DNA from: Psoroptes ovis
Taxonomy: Eukaryota > Arthropoda > Arachnida > Sarcoptiformes > Psoroptidae
Direction: 5' to 3'
DNA length: 64,000 nt
Assembly: GCA_002943765.1 (NCBI GenBank)
Contig: PQWQ01000004.1
Span: forward strand, 4,216,001-4,280,000
Both the position numbers and the translations under genes were made by a program. Position 1 is the first letter of the stretch, and each line of letters opens with the position of its first letter. Below the pieces are notes generated by a model, which was given only the letters and a program-made list of their open reading frames with translations, searched no databases and was not told where the DNA came from. Below are positions 1-13,500 of the stretch, piece by piece.

Positions 1-2120
1 TTCAAAAAATGAATACAATTTTAATGTGCCCTAGACAGAAAAAAAATGAACATAGAAATGAAAATTTAACATCAATTTACCAAATATTTTAATAAAAATG
101 AAAATCTTGATTTTTTTGTTCAAATTACCTTTATGTTTTCCTTATTTTGCTGGTAAAAAAAATAAAATTAGATTCAAAGGTCCAAAGCTTATTTATAATA
201 ATAATGAAACATATATCAATAGATGATGAATAAGTGTAAAGAGTAAAATTATTTTAAATAATTTAAATAATTTGAATTTTTTTATTTTTGTGAATAATTT
301 CACAAGTAAATATTAAAATATTTTATAATTGTTATTATTATTTAAACATCCATAAAATATTGAACATGTACACACAAACACCAATATATATGTGCATAAT
401 TGAATAAATATACAATTGTTTTATTATTTGATCGAGTTAAAGTAAATAAATTTGATCGAAATTTGATTATTATTATTTGATTGCATACATTTTATTAATG
501 TTTTTCATTGGTTTCTAAGCTAAAAACTATGGGGCGTTTTTTTCGATCCTTTTATCAATTATTTTTGTTATTTATCATCATTTTGATAATAGATTTTGAT
601 AAGTATATAAGAAATTTTTTTTTCTTGCTCAAAAATACTTTCAGAGACTTTTCACAAAATTTGTATTTGATTTAGTTTTTTTTTTTTTGGTCAAATTTGA
701 GTCTGAAAAAAAATTTAAAATTCAGGAAGTTTGATATTTTCTGTGTTTTTTTTTATTTTTTGAAATTCATTAAAAATCCTGGATTTTCCATGGCCACCAA
801 AGATAACCGAACTTTTTGTCGTTTTTCGATGTTTGTTTAATGATGATGATTTACATTTTTCCATTTTGAAATTAGTGAAACTAATGAAAAAAAAAATTGG
901 ACAAAGGTTAACCAATGGTTAATGGTGTATACATGGACATTTTGGTCATTTGATCAATGATGTCAATGAATTTTCAAAAAAATAAATAAATAATGATGAT
1001 GATACTGATAAATCGGACAAAGCTAAAGAAAGCTAAACAAACAAATCAATTTAAGTTTTACAAAAACCACTAAAAATAAATTTGAAAGGACACCAGTTTG
1101 TCCAGTTTTTTTTCTGTTTTGTTTGTTTATTTGTTTGTGCTTGGTCATTTTTCTTATGACGATGACCATTATTTGATTTGATCACTTGATCTTGATCTTG
1201 ATTTTTTTTTTTTTTTTTTTTTGATATCAATTCAAAGAAAGCATTCATTGAATGACCATATCGCGGAGACCTGTTCTTGCTGCTGCTGCTGTGTATCATC
1301 GGTGTAATATTTATTCATTTATTTTATTTTATTTTTTTGAAATGTATGCTTGAATTATATTTGATAATTTATCATTTGAAATGAAATTAAATGAAAGATA
1401 AAGATTTGCTTATTTTTAAGATAATAAAATGATAATAATAGAATGATACAAACGATTCATTCGAAAAAAAAAGCCAACGAAACCATCAATCAAATCAGTA
1501 TTTTTTTTGATTCATTCATTTGATCGTATATTTTCATTCAACATCAATATCAATGACCATTTTTACAGAGAAAAACGAAAAACGTCGGTCTGTTTATTTT
1601 CCAACACAATAATTTGTAATTTGTCTGCGCTAACGTTTCAGTTTTCAATAATTTCATAAGGTCTATGACATTTTATTTATTTATTTTATTTTATTTTATT
1701 TTTATTTTTCTATGACATCAAAAGAAAAAACAAATTTAAAATAAAACCAGCAAGTAAAATGCTCAAAAAATTGTGCATAGATGTTTGAACAAAAAATTTC
1801 ATTATTTCAAAATTGTGAACAAACGATGGTGGTCATTCATTCATTCATCATTCAATGATCAATAAAAAAATTTTTTTTTCATTAATTTTCCATCAATCAA
1901 ATCAAAGAAAATCTATGAATGAATAAATGAAATGAAATAAAAAAACGGATAAATAAATAAATAAATATTCAATTATTAATGATCAATTTTGGAGCTAAAA
2001 TCACTTAATCAAAATTTATTGAAACAATCAATTCAAAGTTCAATCTACATCACATAAATATTTGTGAAAGAGAGAGAGAGATAGAAAAAAATTTTTTAAA
2101 AAATTATTTTCAAGCATCAG

Positions 2121-4613
2121 GTAAGTTTAAATTCACCTTTTAAACCTTGTGCTAAACATATAAAATAAATTATTTATAATATTAAATAAAGATTTATTAA
2201 TTAATTATTATTTTTGTTCAAATTTAATATATTTGATCATACATGTGGTCATATCATATATTATATATGCAATGATTATAACCTAAATGTGGTTTGCAGT
2301 TTGCTCTTTCGTTTCAAATTTTTAAAAAAAAAAGAAAGAAAAAAAATGGTTCATTTTTTGGGTTAGGATCATCATAATCATCATCATCATAATCATAATT
2401 ATTCATTCTTACATTAGTTTTACGATATATATATATATTGTCACACACTAAAAATAATTTGAATTATCATTTAAAGATTTTTAAAGTTTTTCTTCATCAA
2501 TTTTTTTCATAATACAAAAAAAAAACAAGTCGATCACAAGTTGATTCATTCATTTATTTATTTGTTTCATTTTTTGTGTAAAACAAAATGAAATGAATGA
2601 GTGAAATATATATATGTTTCAAATATTCTTTTGAAAATCATCATAATCAAAGATGATGAACAGCAACAGCAGCAGCAGCAAACTCAAAATAAATACAAAC
2701 TAGTAAATAATCAAATAACCAGTCAATTATAAATCGTTATTATTGTCTAATTATTGTTGTTTTTGTTTTTTTTTTGCAGAAAAAAATGTGACAGTAAAAA
2801 TTAGCCAAAAACTTTATTTATTTATTTATTGTTCATCATCTATTCATTATTATTATTATTATTATTGAACCTTAAACTCTCTTTTTGCCTTTTTTCATAG
2901 CTATAGTAAATAATTTTGATTTAAATTTTATTTTTGAACAATGTAAAATATATTGAACCATGAGTATTTTTCATTTATTTATTTATTTTTGATTTGACTT
3001 TTTTTTGTAGTATCAGCCAAAATCGACCAAAGAAAAAAAAATATCATAAAAAAATTCAAATCTGCAATGTGTATTTTCGACTGTCCGAAAAGTTTTTACC
3101 GATTTTCATGATGTTTTTCCAATCAATAAATCGGCAAAAACTTTCAGGACAACATTAATAGAAAATGAATTATGAATTGAAAAAAAAATGTGAAAGAAAC
3201 TCTAAATTTAGTTTCAAATATAAAACCGTATGATGAAGATTTTTTTTTCTTTTCATTTCATCATCATACCTTTATTTGTTTATTCATTTGAATTTGGAAA
3301 ATATGTTCGCCATTATTATTTATGGAGATATGAATATTTAAAAAAAAGAAGAATATGTGATAAAAAAACAAGTGAATGGACTTCAAACCATCAAAAATGG
3401 TGAATATATGAAGAGAGAGAGACAGAGACAAAGATAGAACGACCAAAAAAAGACTTAAAGACGGCAAATATAAAATATAAAAATTTAAATTGATGAATAA
3501 ATAAAAACAAATGTTCAGTTTACATTTATCAGTAGTAATAACTGTTATCTTTCCAGTTGTTATCTTGTTTGAATTTAAAGTAAATATATGAATAAATGAA
3601 CAAAAAAAAACTGTAGTAAAAGCTGCCAGAGAACCAGCCAGCGAGAGAGAGAGAGAGAGAGAGAAAAGATAGATAGATAAAGAACTAGAAAAAAAAGTTC
3701 ACCAAAAAAAAAAATCATCCAAGGTACCATCATCGATCGACTAGTTGCTTATTTGTTTTTTGAGAAAACAAAAAAGAAAAATCAATGATCAAATATACAT
3801 ATTTGAATGGTTGAACTTTTATCTATTTCTTTGTTGTTGAATTTTTTTTTTGATTGCACACACACATACACACAAAAATTGATATCATTTTTGTATTTTT
3901 TTTGTATGACATTATATGGTGATACATACATACAATTGGTTCAGCTTATTATTATTATTATTATTTTCATCCATTTATTAAAATTCAAATATTCATGAAT
4001 TTTTTTTTGTCGTTTGTATTCAGTTATTACTGAAAAATAATGAAAAATAAAATAAAATAAATTATGCATGAAAATAAATATTCATTATTTCAAATTATTT
4101 AAATACACTCTTTCTAAATCATCTTCTAAATCATCATCATAATCATTACCTGATTCGTTCGTTTTGCTTTGGAATTGAATTTTTTGAAGAAATTAATGAA
4201 AAAATAAGAAAAATATATTAGTAAAGATCAGTCAATTATATATATTTAATCATTTAATAATCTATTGTTGAATAGATATTTCTGCTTTTCTGTGAAAAAT
4301 AAATAAATCATTGTTGCTGCTGCTTATTTGTTTTGTAATCAAAAAAAATGATGATCATCAACAACAAATAATTAAGTTGAATTATAATTCCATAAATCAT
4401 CGATAATTTTTTCTTCTTCGCAATAAATTTCAATTGATGAATGGCAGCAGCAGCAACAGCAACAATGAATCTGTAAATGATAATGGAAACGATTTAATTC
4501 ATTCATCATCATTGTAAATTATTTACCTGATTTCAATTTATCGAATTAAAATTTTAAAAAATTAAAAAAATAAAAATTCTTGGTGCAATTTTTCTCTTTG
4601 TTCTTCCAAATAG
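2121..4613 (+). other. Putative 5'UTR intron of the 4665 gene
   Basis: The donor at 2121 matches the consensus exactly (CAG before GTAAGT). The acceptor at 4612-4613 follows a T/C-rich tract and lies 51 bp before the first long-frame ATG. The implied exon from 4614 carries a short upstream ORF at 4658-4696 that overlaps the 4665 start. There is no transcript evidence, and other acceptors are possible. Confidence 0.3.
3643..3664. repeat. (GA)n microsatellite
   Basis: An uninterrupted run of about 11 GA dinucleotides in the upstream non-coding region. Confidence 0.9.
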
Positions 4614-4664
4614 AATCACCAGTAGAATAGTTACGAAAATAATAATAATAATAATTAATGAAAT

Positions 4665-6685
4665 ATGATTGTAAATACCGATTCAAAATCATTTAAATTT
4701 ACAATAAAATCCATAGGTATTGATTCGCCATCGCCATCATCATCATCATCAATGATTGATATCAGTGGATTTATTCAAACAAAACAAAAACAAAATCAGC
4801 ACAATGAACATTATCGTAATGAAAAACAGCGATCAAATCATTCAAAAAAATCAAATAATCAAAAAATTAATTATCAACAATCAATTGAATATTGCTTCGA
4901 TACTGAACAAAAATTATTGAATAATAATAATTCAAATATTTTAAATTATAATTTCAATAACAATAATAATAATAATCAACGAGACAATACTAGTCTTGAA
5001 TCGATAATATTTCCAAATCATGAAAATTGTAATTATAATAATAATCAAAATAATCAAAATGTAAATGATAAAAATGATGATCAGCCATCATTATCATCAT
5101 TCACATCATCATCAATATTAATGTCATCAAAATCATCATGTATAATTAGTAAAAATTTTTATAAATTTCTGATTAAAAAAAATAATACTAATTATTATAA
5201 TAATAATTATTATTGGAATATGACTTTAATCATTATTAGTTTATTATATTTAACATCGGCCAATACATTTTGCCTTTGTGATAGTAAGTTTTGACTTGAT
5301 TTTTATTCTTCCAACGAATTATACAAAAAATTTTCAAATTTTTTTCTGTAAATCAAAATTTTCTAATTTTTTTTCGCAGATTTAAAATCTATAGATCAAC
5401 AAAACCCTTTATCATTGTTATTAATATCATCATCATCTCCATCATCGTCACCAACATTATCATCGACATCATTAGCAAATAATTTGGATTATCAAAATTT
5501 AAATGATAATAATAATCAATATTTTCATTATCATAGACAACATCGTCAGTATAATCATCAGCCACAGCAACAACAACAACAACATTCATCGACATTTTCA
5601 TCATCATCATATCCATCATCACGGTCAATGATGGCAAGTTCAACAATGGTTATCACTGCAAATTCAAATACTGGACAATCATCATCATCATCTCATCCAT
5701 CAGCATCAATATCAGCCAATGCGGTATCATATCAAGCCTTACCAATAATGCATCATATGTATCATCAAAATCATTATGATCATCTTAAAAATAATGACAA
5801 GACAGTGATCAAAGCTAATGTAAACCACAAACACCATCGTTTACCTTCATCGATGCATCATCACCGTTCTAATCATCATCATCATCATCAAAATCGTCAT
5901 GTTCATCCAAATTATCATAAAAGTCATCATAAACATCATTATGAAGACTGTGTTATGAATACTGATCTGATATTGGAGCTATTGTTTGACAAAATGCGTA
6001 TACATTTACCTGATGAAAAAATAACTATTCAAAATGGTTAATTATAATTATTTCTTACTTTGAATTTTCTATCTTACATGACTTAAATTTATATTCATTC
6101 AAAACTATTAAAAAAACAGGTGCCATCACAATATTCGATGCACGTATAACAGATTTTGCTGAATTGACACGTACACGGCAATCATGTGCTAAAAAATTGG
6201 ATCCAGATGGTACAAGTTTATCGATACCGTTCGAAGCTGAAATCAGAGCAGCACATGTTGCAGCAAAATTAAAATATAATTTCTATGTAACCGATATTTA
6301 TGGTGATTATGCGGCAAATTTTTCTCATATTCGTTTAAATGGTACATTCGAAACAAATGTTGAAGATGAATGGATGCAAGTATCTGAATTTAATATAACA
6401 TCATCACATGTGATCGATGATTCAATACAATTTGGTTATGTTCCACGTTGGATACTTGATTGGGTTCGTAGCTATTTCGATAATGATAATACACGTATGT
6501 ATGAACATTTAGCCAAAGGTATTCTACAAAAAGAAGCTGATAATTTTAATCATTATGATATTTTACGAAAAATTTCTGATCAATCATCATCGCCATCATC
6601 ATCATCATCGATTGTATCACAATCTTCTATTATTGAATCACAAGATGAAGACGAACAAATGTTACCACCAATTAATCTTATTTAG
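4665..6685 (+). CDS. Secreted group 7 allergen-like (lipid-binding fold) protein
   Basis: Three exons are modelled: 4665-5283, 5380-6036 and 6120-6685, with introns of 96 and 83 bp. All junctions are GT-AG and phase-consistent. The conserved part is the last ~190 residues, starting with an acidic Leu-rich helix (DLILELLFDKMRIHLP). It continues with a G-x-I-T-I-F-D-A-R strand, alternating hydrophobic strands and a C-terminal amphipathic segment. This pattern resembles mite group 7 allergens and BPI/JHBP-like lipid-binding proteins. A hydrophobic secretory signal begins at Met 5220 (MTLIIISLLYLTSANTFC). The 185 codons before it are Asn/Ser-rich but open, so the start could be 4665 or 5220. A long Ser/Gln/His-rich linker separates the signal from the domain. 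The coding structure is secure, but the family assignment is tentative. It ends 260 bp from the convergent symporter gene. Confidence 0.6.
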
Positions 6686-6945
6686 TATTTAATCATCATT
6701 TTCATTTTTTTTCAAAATTAAAAATTTACACATGAAAAATAATTTAAAAAAAACAAAATAAGCTCATACAAATTAGCATTAATTATTCTCATATATTTAA
6801 TCATTCGTCTCAATTATATATTCAACAAAGAAAACAAAAATCATACCAAAACTTGCGATAAATTAGTTTAATAATGATAATAATAATTAATCAAAAATTC
6901 AATATTTATATATTTTTCAATTAAAAAAAACAAAACAAAACAAAA

Positions 6946-9174
6946 TCATTTATTATATCCAATGTGATTCGTTACTCCTAGTTCAATTTGTTCAATTGCT
7001 GCAGCTGGTGATTGATGTTTTTGATTTTGATCTTGATTTTTTAATGAAATTTTCTTTTCAAAATCAAAACTGTCATCGACCTTTGAATCAGCAATATTTA
7101 TATTATTATTATTGATATTAATGTGATTATTTTGTACATTAATATTATCGTTATTTGTATATGAATTATCATTAATGAATGAAATATTACGCACAATCGG
7201 TGATAATAATCTTTGATCAAGTTTTTGATTTTCTTTAAGACCACCAGTCAGCAATGAAATTGTGATGCCAACTAATACACAAATAATAAAGCCAACCACA
7301 GACATAATTAAATAGCTTATATGGAATATTTTTCCTAAACCTTCAGGATGATATGATGTTAAAAAACGACTATTCATGTGTAAAAAATGATTTTCTGTTG
7401 ATGATGGTGATAAATAATAATCTCGAATTTCTATCGAACAATTATCAACAGTTGTACGAAGAGACATATGTGGTCGAGGATGTAGAATGCCACCTAATGA
7501 TATCGATAATGATACAACTAAACCGCAAATAAAACCGGCCATTGCACCCTTTGCATTAACAAAACGAAATAAGATTGCAATAGCAAATAAACCGAATAAT
7601 GGACCGTTCATCGAACCGAACAATGACATTGATGTTTGCATTACAGTGCCTAAACTTCCAACACCGAATGACATTATAATTGCTAATATTCCGTAACCTA
7701 ATGCTAATAAACGCACAGCTCTCATCGAACGATGATCATCTTTGTCTGACCAATGAAAACGATCTTTTAAAATATCTTCCCATGTGACTGCAGCCAATGC
7801 ATTAAAACCAGATGATAATGTACTCAGTGAACCACTGAATACACAAGCAACAAATAAACCAGGCAAACCAGGAAATCTGGCTAATGTGTCCATCACATAA
7901 TATGGCACTAATTGATCATGTCTTTGTATGATGCCTAAAGTCACTGGATCACAATCATGATATTTTCCATAAATAACAACACCACTTAATATTGACATTA
8001 TTGCTAAACATATTAAGCCAGGCAAATTGTAATACAATGTACTGTCATTAGGAAAACGAAATTGATTTCAATCAACAAAAATAATAATCAATGCACAAAC
8101 ATACCGTTTAGCGAAATGCTTTGAACGCATCGAGCAATATCGTTGCACTTGTGTTTGACTAACACAATAACATGCACCCCAACTGATCGATGATCCCATT
8201 AATACATTCCATATATTATCATGATTATAAATATTAAATTTAAAACTATCAAATAAAATTGAAGAAATTGAAATTGAATCGAAAAAACAACAAATAAAAT
8301 ATACTTTAATAATTTGAGACGTCCACCTTGATCTAATATATTGATGGCTGATGTTAAGCCACCAAGTTCGATTAACCCTTGTAAGATGACTATGCCAACA
8401 CCGAGAAACATAAGAACACATTGTAATACGTCAGTCCAAATTACAGCTTTTATTCCACCCTTTGAAAAAAAATCATAATCAATGATTATAGAAATATTGA
8501 AAAAATAATTGAAAATAAATTACGATTGATGTATAAAATGTACAAATGACTCCAACAACCAGAATAGATGTAGGTATTGATACAGGTGTAACAGAACTCA
8601 AAGCAATTGCTGGTCCATACAATACAACAGCCATATACGGCATCTAGTATGCGTTCATGATTGAAAATTTGAATTAACTTAAATCAAAATTTAATTAATC
8701 ATACATACAGTCGCTATGAGAAAGCCTAATGAGCCACACATTTTTAATTTTTTTGAATTGAATCTTTTTAACAGATACTGACGAATGAAATTAAATTTTC
8801 AAATTAATTTAAAGGGGTAAAAATCAAAAACTTACTTCATTAATCGAAACAATATGTAGATCATAATAGACAGGCATAAATACTTCGGCTGCCATTATAA
8901 TAACAAATGTGATGGAGAATATTTGCATAGCAAATTGTGTGCCAACTTGATATACTTCGGCTGGTACACCTAACAAAGTGTTTGTTGACATAAAACTAGC
9001 AACTAATGACATTGTAACGGGAAATATTGACAATTTACGATTGCCAGTCAAAAATGATGAAGATGATGGTGCATGTCTAGCTCTCCAAGCAAAAAATATA
9101 CCGATAAATGATGATGCAACCAATAAACCGATGAATACAAAATAATCGGCGAATGAAAATGTTTTAGCAATCAT
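6946..9174 (-). CDS. SLC5-family sodium/solute symporter
   Basis: Six exons on the complement: 8836-9174, 8709-8777, 8524-8643, 8305-8459, 8105-8245 and 6946-8041. All phases join, giving 639 residues, typical of the family. This is a multi-pass plasma-membrane transporter that couples Na+ entry to solute uptake. Visible family features are the N-terminal ADYFVFIGLLVAS helix and a GNRKLS loop after TM1. Others are MSLVASFMSTNTLLGVPAEVY in the second helix region, YLLKRF, GGIKAVIWTDVLQ, and SQTQVQRY followed by FSGSLSTLSSGFNALA. These best fit the SMCT/SMVT-like branch (SLC5A5/6/8/12), though the substrate cannot be read from sequence. The C-terminal tail after the last helix (roughly 100 residues) is Asn-rich and ends GYNK. 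ATG 9174 is the first Met of the conserved N-terminus. Confidence 0.9.
6949..6954 (-). terminator. Poly(A) signal overlapping the symporter stop region
   Basis: AATAAA on the minus strand is formed by the last two sense codons (Asn-Lys) just before the TGA. Downstream 3' sequence (below 6946) has no other exact AATAAA before the convergent neighbour, only TATAAA/TAATAA-type variants. Its use as a signal is inferred. Confidence 0.3.
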
Positions 9175-10542
9175 TTTTATTATGAATATTTACTTAATGA
9201 ATTGATTACTTTATATAAATGATTGATTTATTATAAAAATGAATGAATGGACAATCGAAGACAAAAAAACAAACTAAATCCTAATGAAGAAAATATTTGA
9301 AAATATACAATCGAAAAATGAAATTGAACTGATTGAATTGTCGAAAATGAATGGCTTATTTGGTTTTGCATCCGAAAAAATTAATGGCCAAATTAATCTT
9401 TTATATTTTTTCTTTTTATTATAAATTAAATTATCATCTCAAATTATTCGATAGAAACATTTATATACACAACAGATAAATAAATACATATATATTCAAC
9501 AAAACAATTGATTTGTGATTTCAATTTTTTGAATGAGAATTGAAAAATGATAATTTGAGATATCGTACACACAAACACACACACATTTAAATATTATCAT
9601 TAATTGATATCATGTGTGCATTTCAATTGAATATGAATTTGAATATGAATCGAATTAATCAAGAATCAAAGTTTAATATTTCTCCTTTAATCCGTTAATT
9701 GTGCTTTTCTTTTTGCCAATGAAATTTTTAATCGTAAAATAATCATTCTAAGAAAAAAAGAAAAATTAACATGTGATATTTTTTTATGATGATGATCGAT
9801 ATCAAATTACAAATATGAAATTGATACATTTTTCCATTAAAAGAGATATGAAACAATGAAATATCGGAGGAAAAAAACATACGTCTTAATCAAATGATGA
9901 ATAGAAATCGAATCAATCGATGATCGATTCAAAAAAAAATTGATTACCATAAAAACGAGATAATAATGATCTCGATACGATGCCGACAAAATTTTGAATG
10001 ATTCAAGTATTGAATTTCAATACAAAATATTTCGGAGATAAAATTATTAAAAGAAAAATATTTTGCACAATTTCATTGCTGCAATATATATATATTATTT
10101 CTTTAGTTCAACCAAAAAAATCGTAGATTTTGACAAATAATATTTTCTCTGGAACATGGAAATTATTGAATAATTATTTCACAAATTGTATAATTTGCAG
10201 GTGAAAAAAATAAGGTTATATCAATAAAAATTAAAAAAAAAATGATGATGAATTAGTTTCGGGTAATAGAAACAAATAAAATAAAAAAAAACGATGAAAA
10301 TCAAATCAAAATCTTTGAATAATCATAGGAATGAATGTGTGTGAGTGCATATTTAGATGTGTGTGTGTGCATGTTTGTATGTATGTGAAAAATACAAAAA
10401 TGATTCAATGTTTTCTTTTGTTAAAGATGTATACGATGCATATGCTTTTCAATATTATAAATATGTGTGTAAAGACGATGATTGTCATTTATCAATGAAA
10501 AAAGAGAATAAACAATAATTTGTATGATTGATTAATTATAAA
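9175..10542. other. Intergenic region, symporter promoter side and Diaphanous 3' side
   Basis: No coding exon is visible. The region holds the upstream region of the symporter and the 3'UTR of Diaphanous, both on the minus strand. It contains short CA and TG dinucleotide stretches (near 9570 and 10360), TATATA near 10085 and many poly-A/T tracts. I recognise no RNA gene. Confidence 0.6.
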
Positions 10543-13500
10543 TTAATATTTAACATTATTATTATTCGATGCAACAGTCATAAATTCTTTACCACTTGAA
10601 TTGGCCAAAGACATACGATTCTCTAATGATGTACGTGAACGTGTACGACTCAATTGTTGCCGCCGATCTATATGATTGAATAATAGATTTTTAATAATGA
10701 GAGGAGAAAAAAAATTATGAAAAATATTCAAATATAAATAAATACCTTGCGGCGTAACAGCTTTTGTTCGTTTGCGTTTATGCTGTGCAAACGCTGAACC
10801 AGTGTGTAATGAATTTAATAAATGTTCCATTAAACCTTGATCCATGCCATCGGTTTTGGTCAAATCAATTTTATGTGAAATACGTTCACGTCGCTGTTTT
10901 TCAGCATTTTCTTTCGCTTCCTTTGCACGACGATTCTTTTCTTCAATTTCACGATTATGTTGATTTTGTTGTAATGCTTGTATATATTGATCTTTGAATT
11001 GTTTCAAATCATTCATACATTCTTCCATTGAATATTGCTTAGGATCAAATGCAAAATATTTGGCAATCTCCAAGTATGTGTTCTCCATTTTCTTATGCAT
11101 TTGATCCAATAATTGATATTGTTCTTGTGCTAGCTCTTTGAACGTTGTCATCACATCACCGAAATGATCTTCACTAGAATGTGGTTTAAATGTTTTCAAA
11201 TCTAATTCTAATGCCCTTAAACTTGTACGAAAATATCCTAATGTTTTCGATATTGTTTCAGGTGATGCTATGGTGTTTTATCAAGAGATGAAAATGAATT
11301 AAGAAATTATGAAAAAAATATTCAATTCATTATGAATACCTCGAACAGCTTTATCCATATGATGTAGATCTTCATAAAAACGCATTGATTCGCTATATTT
11401 TTCTTCCATTGTTTGTGCAATAAAATGCAACAATGTTGATTTATTATCATTTGTTTTTGTTGTAATCAATTTAGGTAAGAAACTTATTTCAAAACCGATT
11501 GCACGGGCATTATACGAACCAGCATTCATAAAATTACCGATACCCAATATTAATTTAACAACTTGTGCGAATCGTTTCGATGTTAATACTTCTTCACAAG
11601 CCATCGTATATGATACGATATCTCTTTTGACTTCAGTTAATGTTTCATTAAATTTCAATTTGAATAAAAACGATTTCAGTCTATTTGTCAAATTTTTAAT
11701 TGATCCAAGCTATTTTAAAATGAATAAAAAATATTAGTGAATTGTGATCCCAGAAAAAAAGAGAATAAGCTTACCATATATGCAAATTTTTCAGCCGGAT
11801 GAAATTCTTCCAAAGGAATATGATGAGCTAATTCATCTAATTTTTTTATCTCTTCAGCTGATGGCAAATAATGAATGATTTGATCGACCAGACTTTCAGT
11901 TAGAGTATCTTCGTTCATAGATAAAACATCGGATTTGAAATCCTCTGGTGAACGTTTGGAAACACTGAGCATAATCGATAGATTTTGAGCTGTTTTATCA
12001 CCGAGAACACGACATTGTCTGTGTTTACGCGAATGAGATGGCGTTTGACGACCACTTCCATGACTTGAATCACCAGTTAATGATGAATCGACTGCACCGT
12101 CTAGCGGATCACCACGATCTAGATCAACATCTTGACCTTTGGCACCACTTTGTGTCGTTGTTACATTTGTACTGGCAAACTTATTCACCAATGAATCAAT
12201 AATGTCATCGCTCATGTAAATTTCATCGGAATTCACTTGAACCCAGATCGAATCTTCACTAACTTTCATAGCTTGCAATTTCTTCCACATTGGTTTCTTA
12301 AGACCTTTCTTGGGAACAAATTTGGCTCGTTTAATGTTGAAAGGGAATTCTTGTGGTGGAGGTCCTGGAGGTGGTGGTGGCGGTGGGCCACCACTCATTG
12401 AACCCATTCCTGGTGGTGGCGGAGGTGGAGGTGGTGGCGGCGGAGGCATCATTCCTGGTCCACCCATACCTAAAGGTGGTGGTGGTGGAGGGGGAGGAGG
12501 CGGCGGAGGCGGTGGTGGCCCAGCTACTGGTGTCGAAGGTGATATCACAGTTTGAGTGCTTGGCGATTCTATCTGATCCACAGGAGCATTTTTGGTCAAT
12601 GCTTCTTGGAGTTTTTTCAGCTTTTCTAGCAAATCTTGGTTATTCTTTTTTTCTTGTTCAACTTTAGCCTCAGCTTCAACTTTAGCGGTTAATGCATCTT
12701 CAAGTTTTTGACTCAATTCAATGTTCAGTGCTGAACCTTCGCTATCTCTGAAACGTTTGACAATTGATTCGATTGTAAAGTTAGTGTCCATCTCGAATCG
12801 TGATCGACGACTAAAATCAGGATCAACACCTGATGGATGAAATAGTATTTGAATGAGACATTCTTCTATCAGAAAATAATAAGCCGGCCTAGGCGAAATT
12901 GAAAAAAATGTATTAGAATCAATTTTAAACAGAAAAAACAATTTACTTAGTATATTGGTCATCACGTATGAATAGCAGTAATTGAAGAATCGATAATAAT
13001 CCAGATTCGACCGGTGTGTTTAACACTGAATTTCTTAAAACACGATAACAATCATCCATATTATCGAAATCCAAACGTATACTCTCGAATCTGGAAGCCA
13101 TTTCATCGAAATCTTCATTTTTACTATTAAAAAATATTCTGAAAGCTTCGAGAAAATTTTGTTTTTGTGATTTATTGATCACAATTCCTTTCGATACACG
13201 AACATTTTGATTGTTGGCGGCTGATGTAACAGCTGAAACATTGGATGAACTTGTCAATGAGACACTGTCTTGTTCATTATCAGATGGTTTTTCTTTTGGC
13301 AATCGTTTTTCCATTTCATTGGCAATATCACGGAATGTTATCTCACCGGTGAGATCTTTAGTTCGATAAATTTCACAACGTAAATGAAATCTTTGTTCAA
13401 AATCTTCATGATTAAATATAAGACCATTGATTAATTGCATAGCACTAAAAGCGACATCATTATGATCATCATAATGTTTAAGACCTTCGATTATGATTGA

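Larger units (their letters stand above)
1..4664. other. Upstream non-coding region
   Basis: No coding exon is supported here. The open frames on either strand are short and made of poly-A/T-derived residues. The stretch is very AT-rich, with poly-T runs, TATT/AAAT-type simple repeats and a GA microsatellite. Two splice-like signals stand out: a perfect donor (CAG|GTAAGT, intron starting at 2121) and a pyrimidine-rich acceptor ending at 4613. Together they could bound a 5'UTR intron of the gene that starts at 4665. That link is inferred from consensus alone. Confidence 0.6.

Noticed and set aside
5389..5646. Minus-strand Met/Asp-rich open frame
   Set aside because: Shadow of CAT/TCA repeat codons of the group 7-like gene on the other strand.
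12310..12667. Plus-strand Gly/Val-rich open frames
   Set aside because: They are the antisense of the formin FH1 proline codons and have no independent support.
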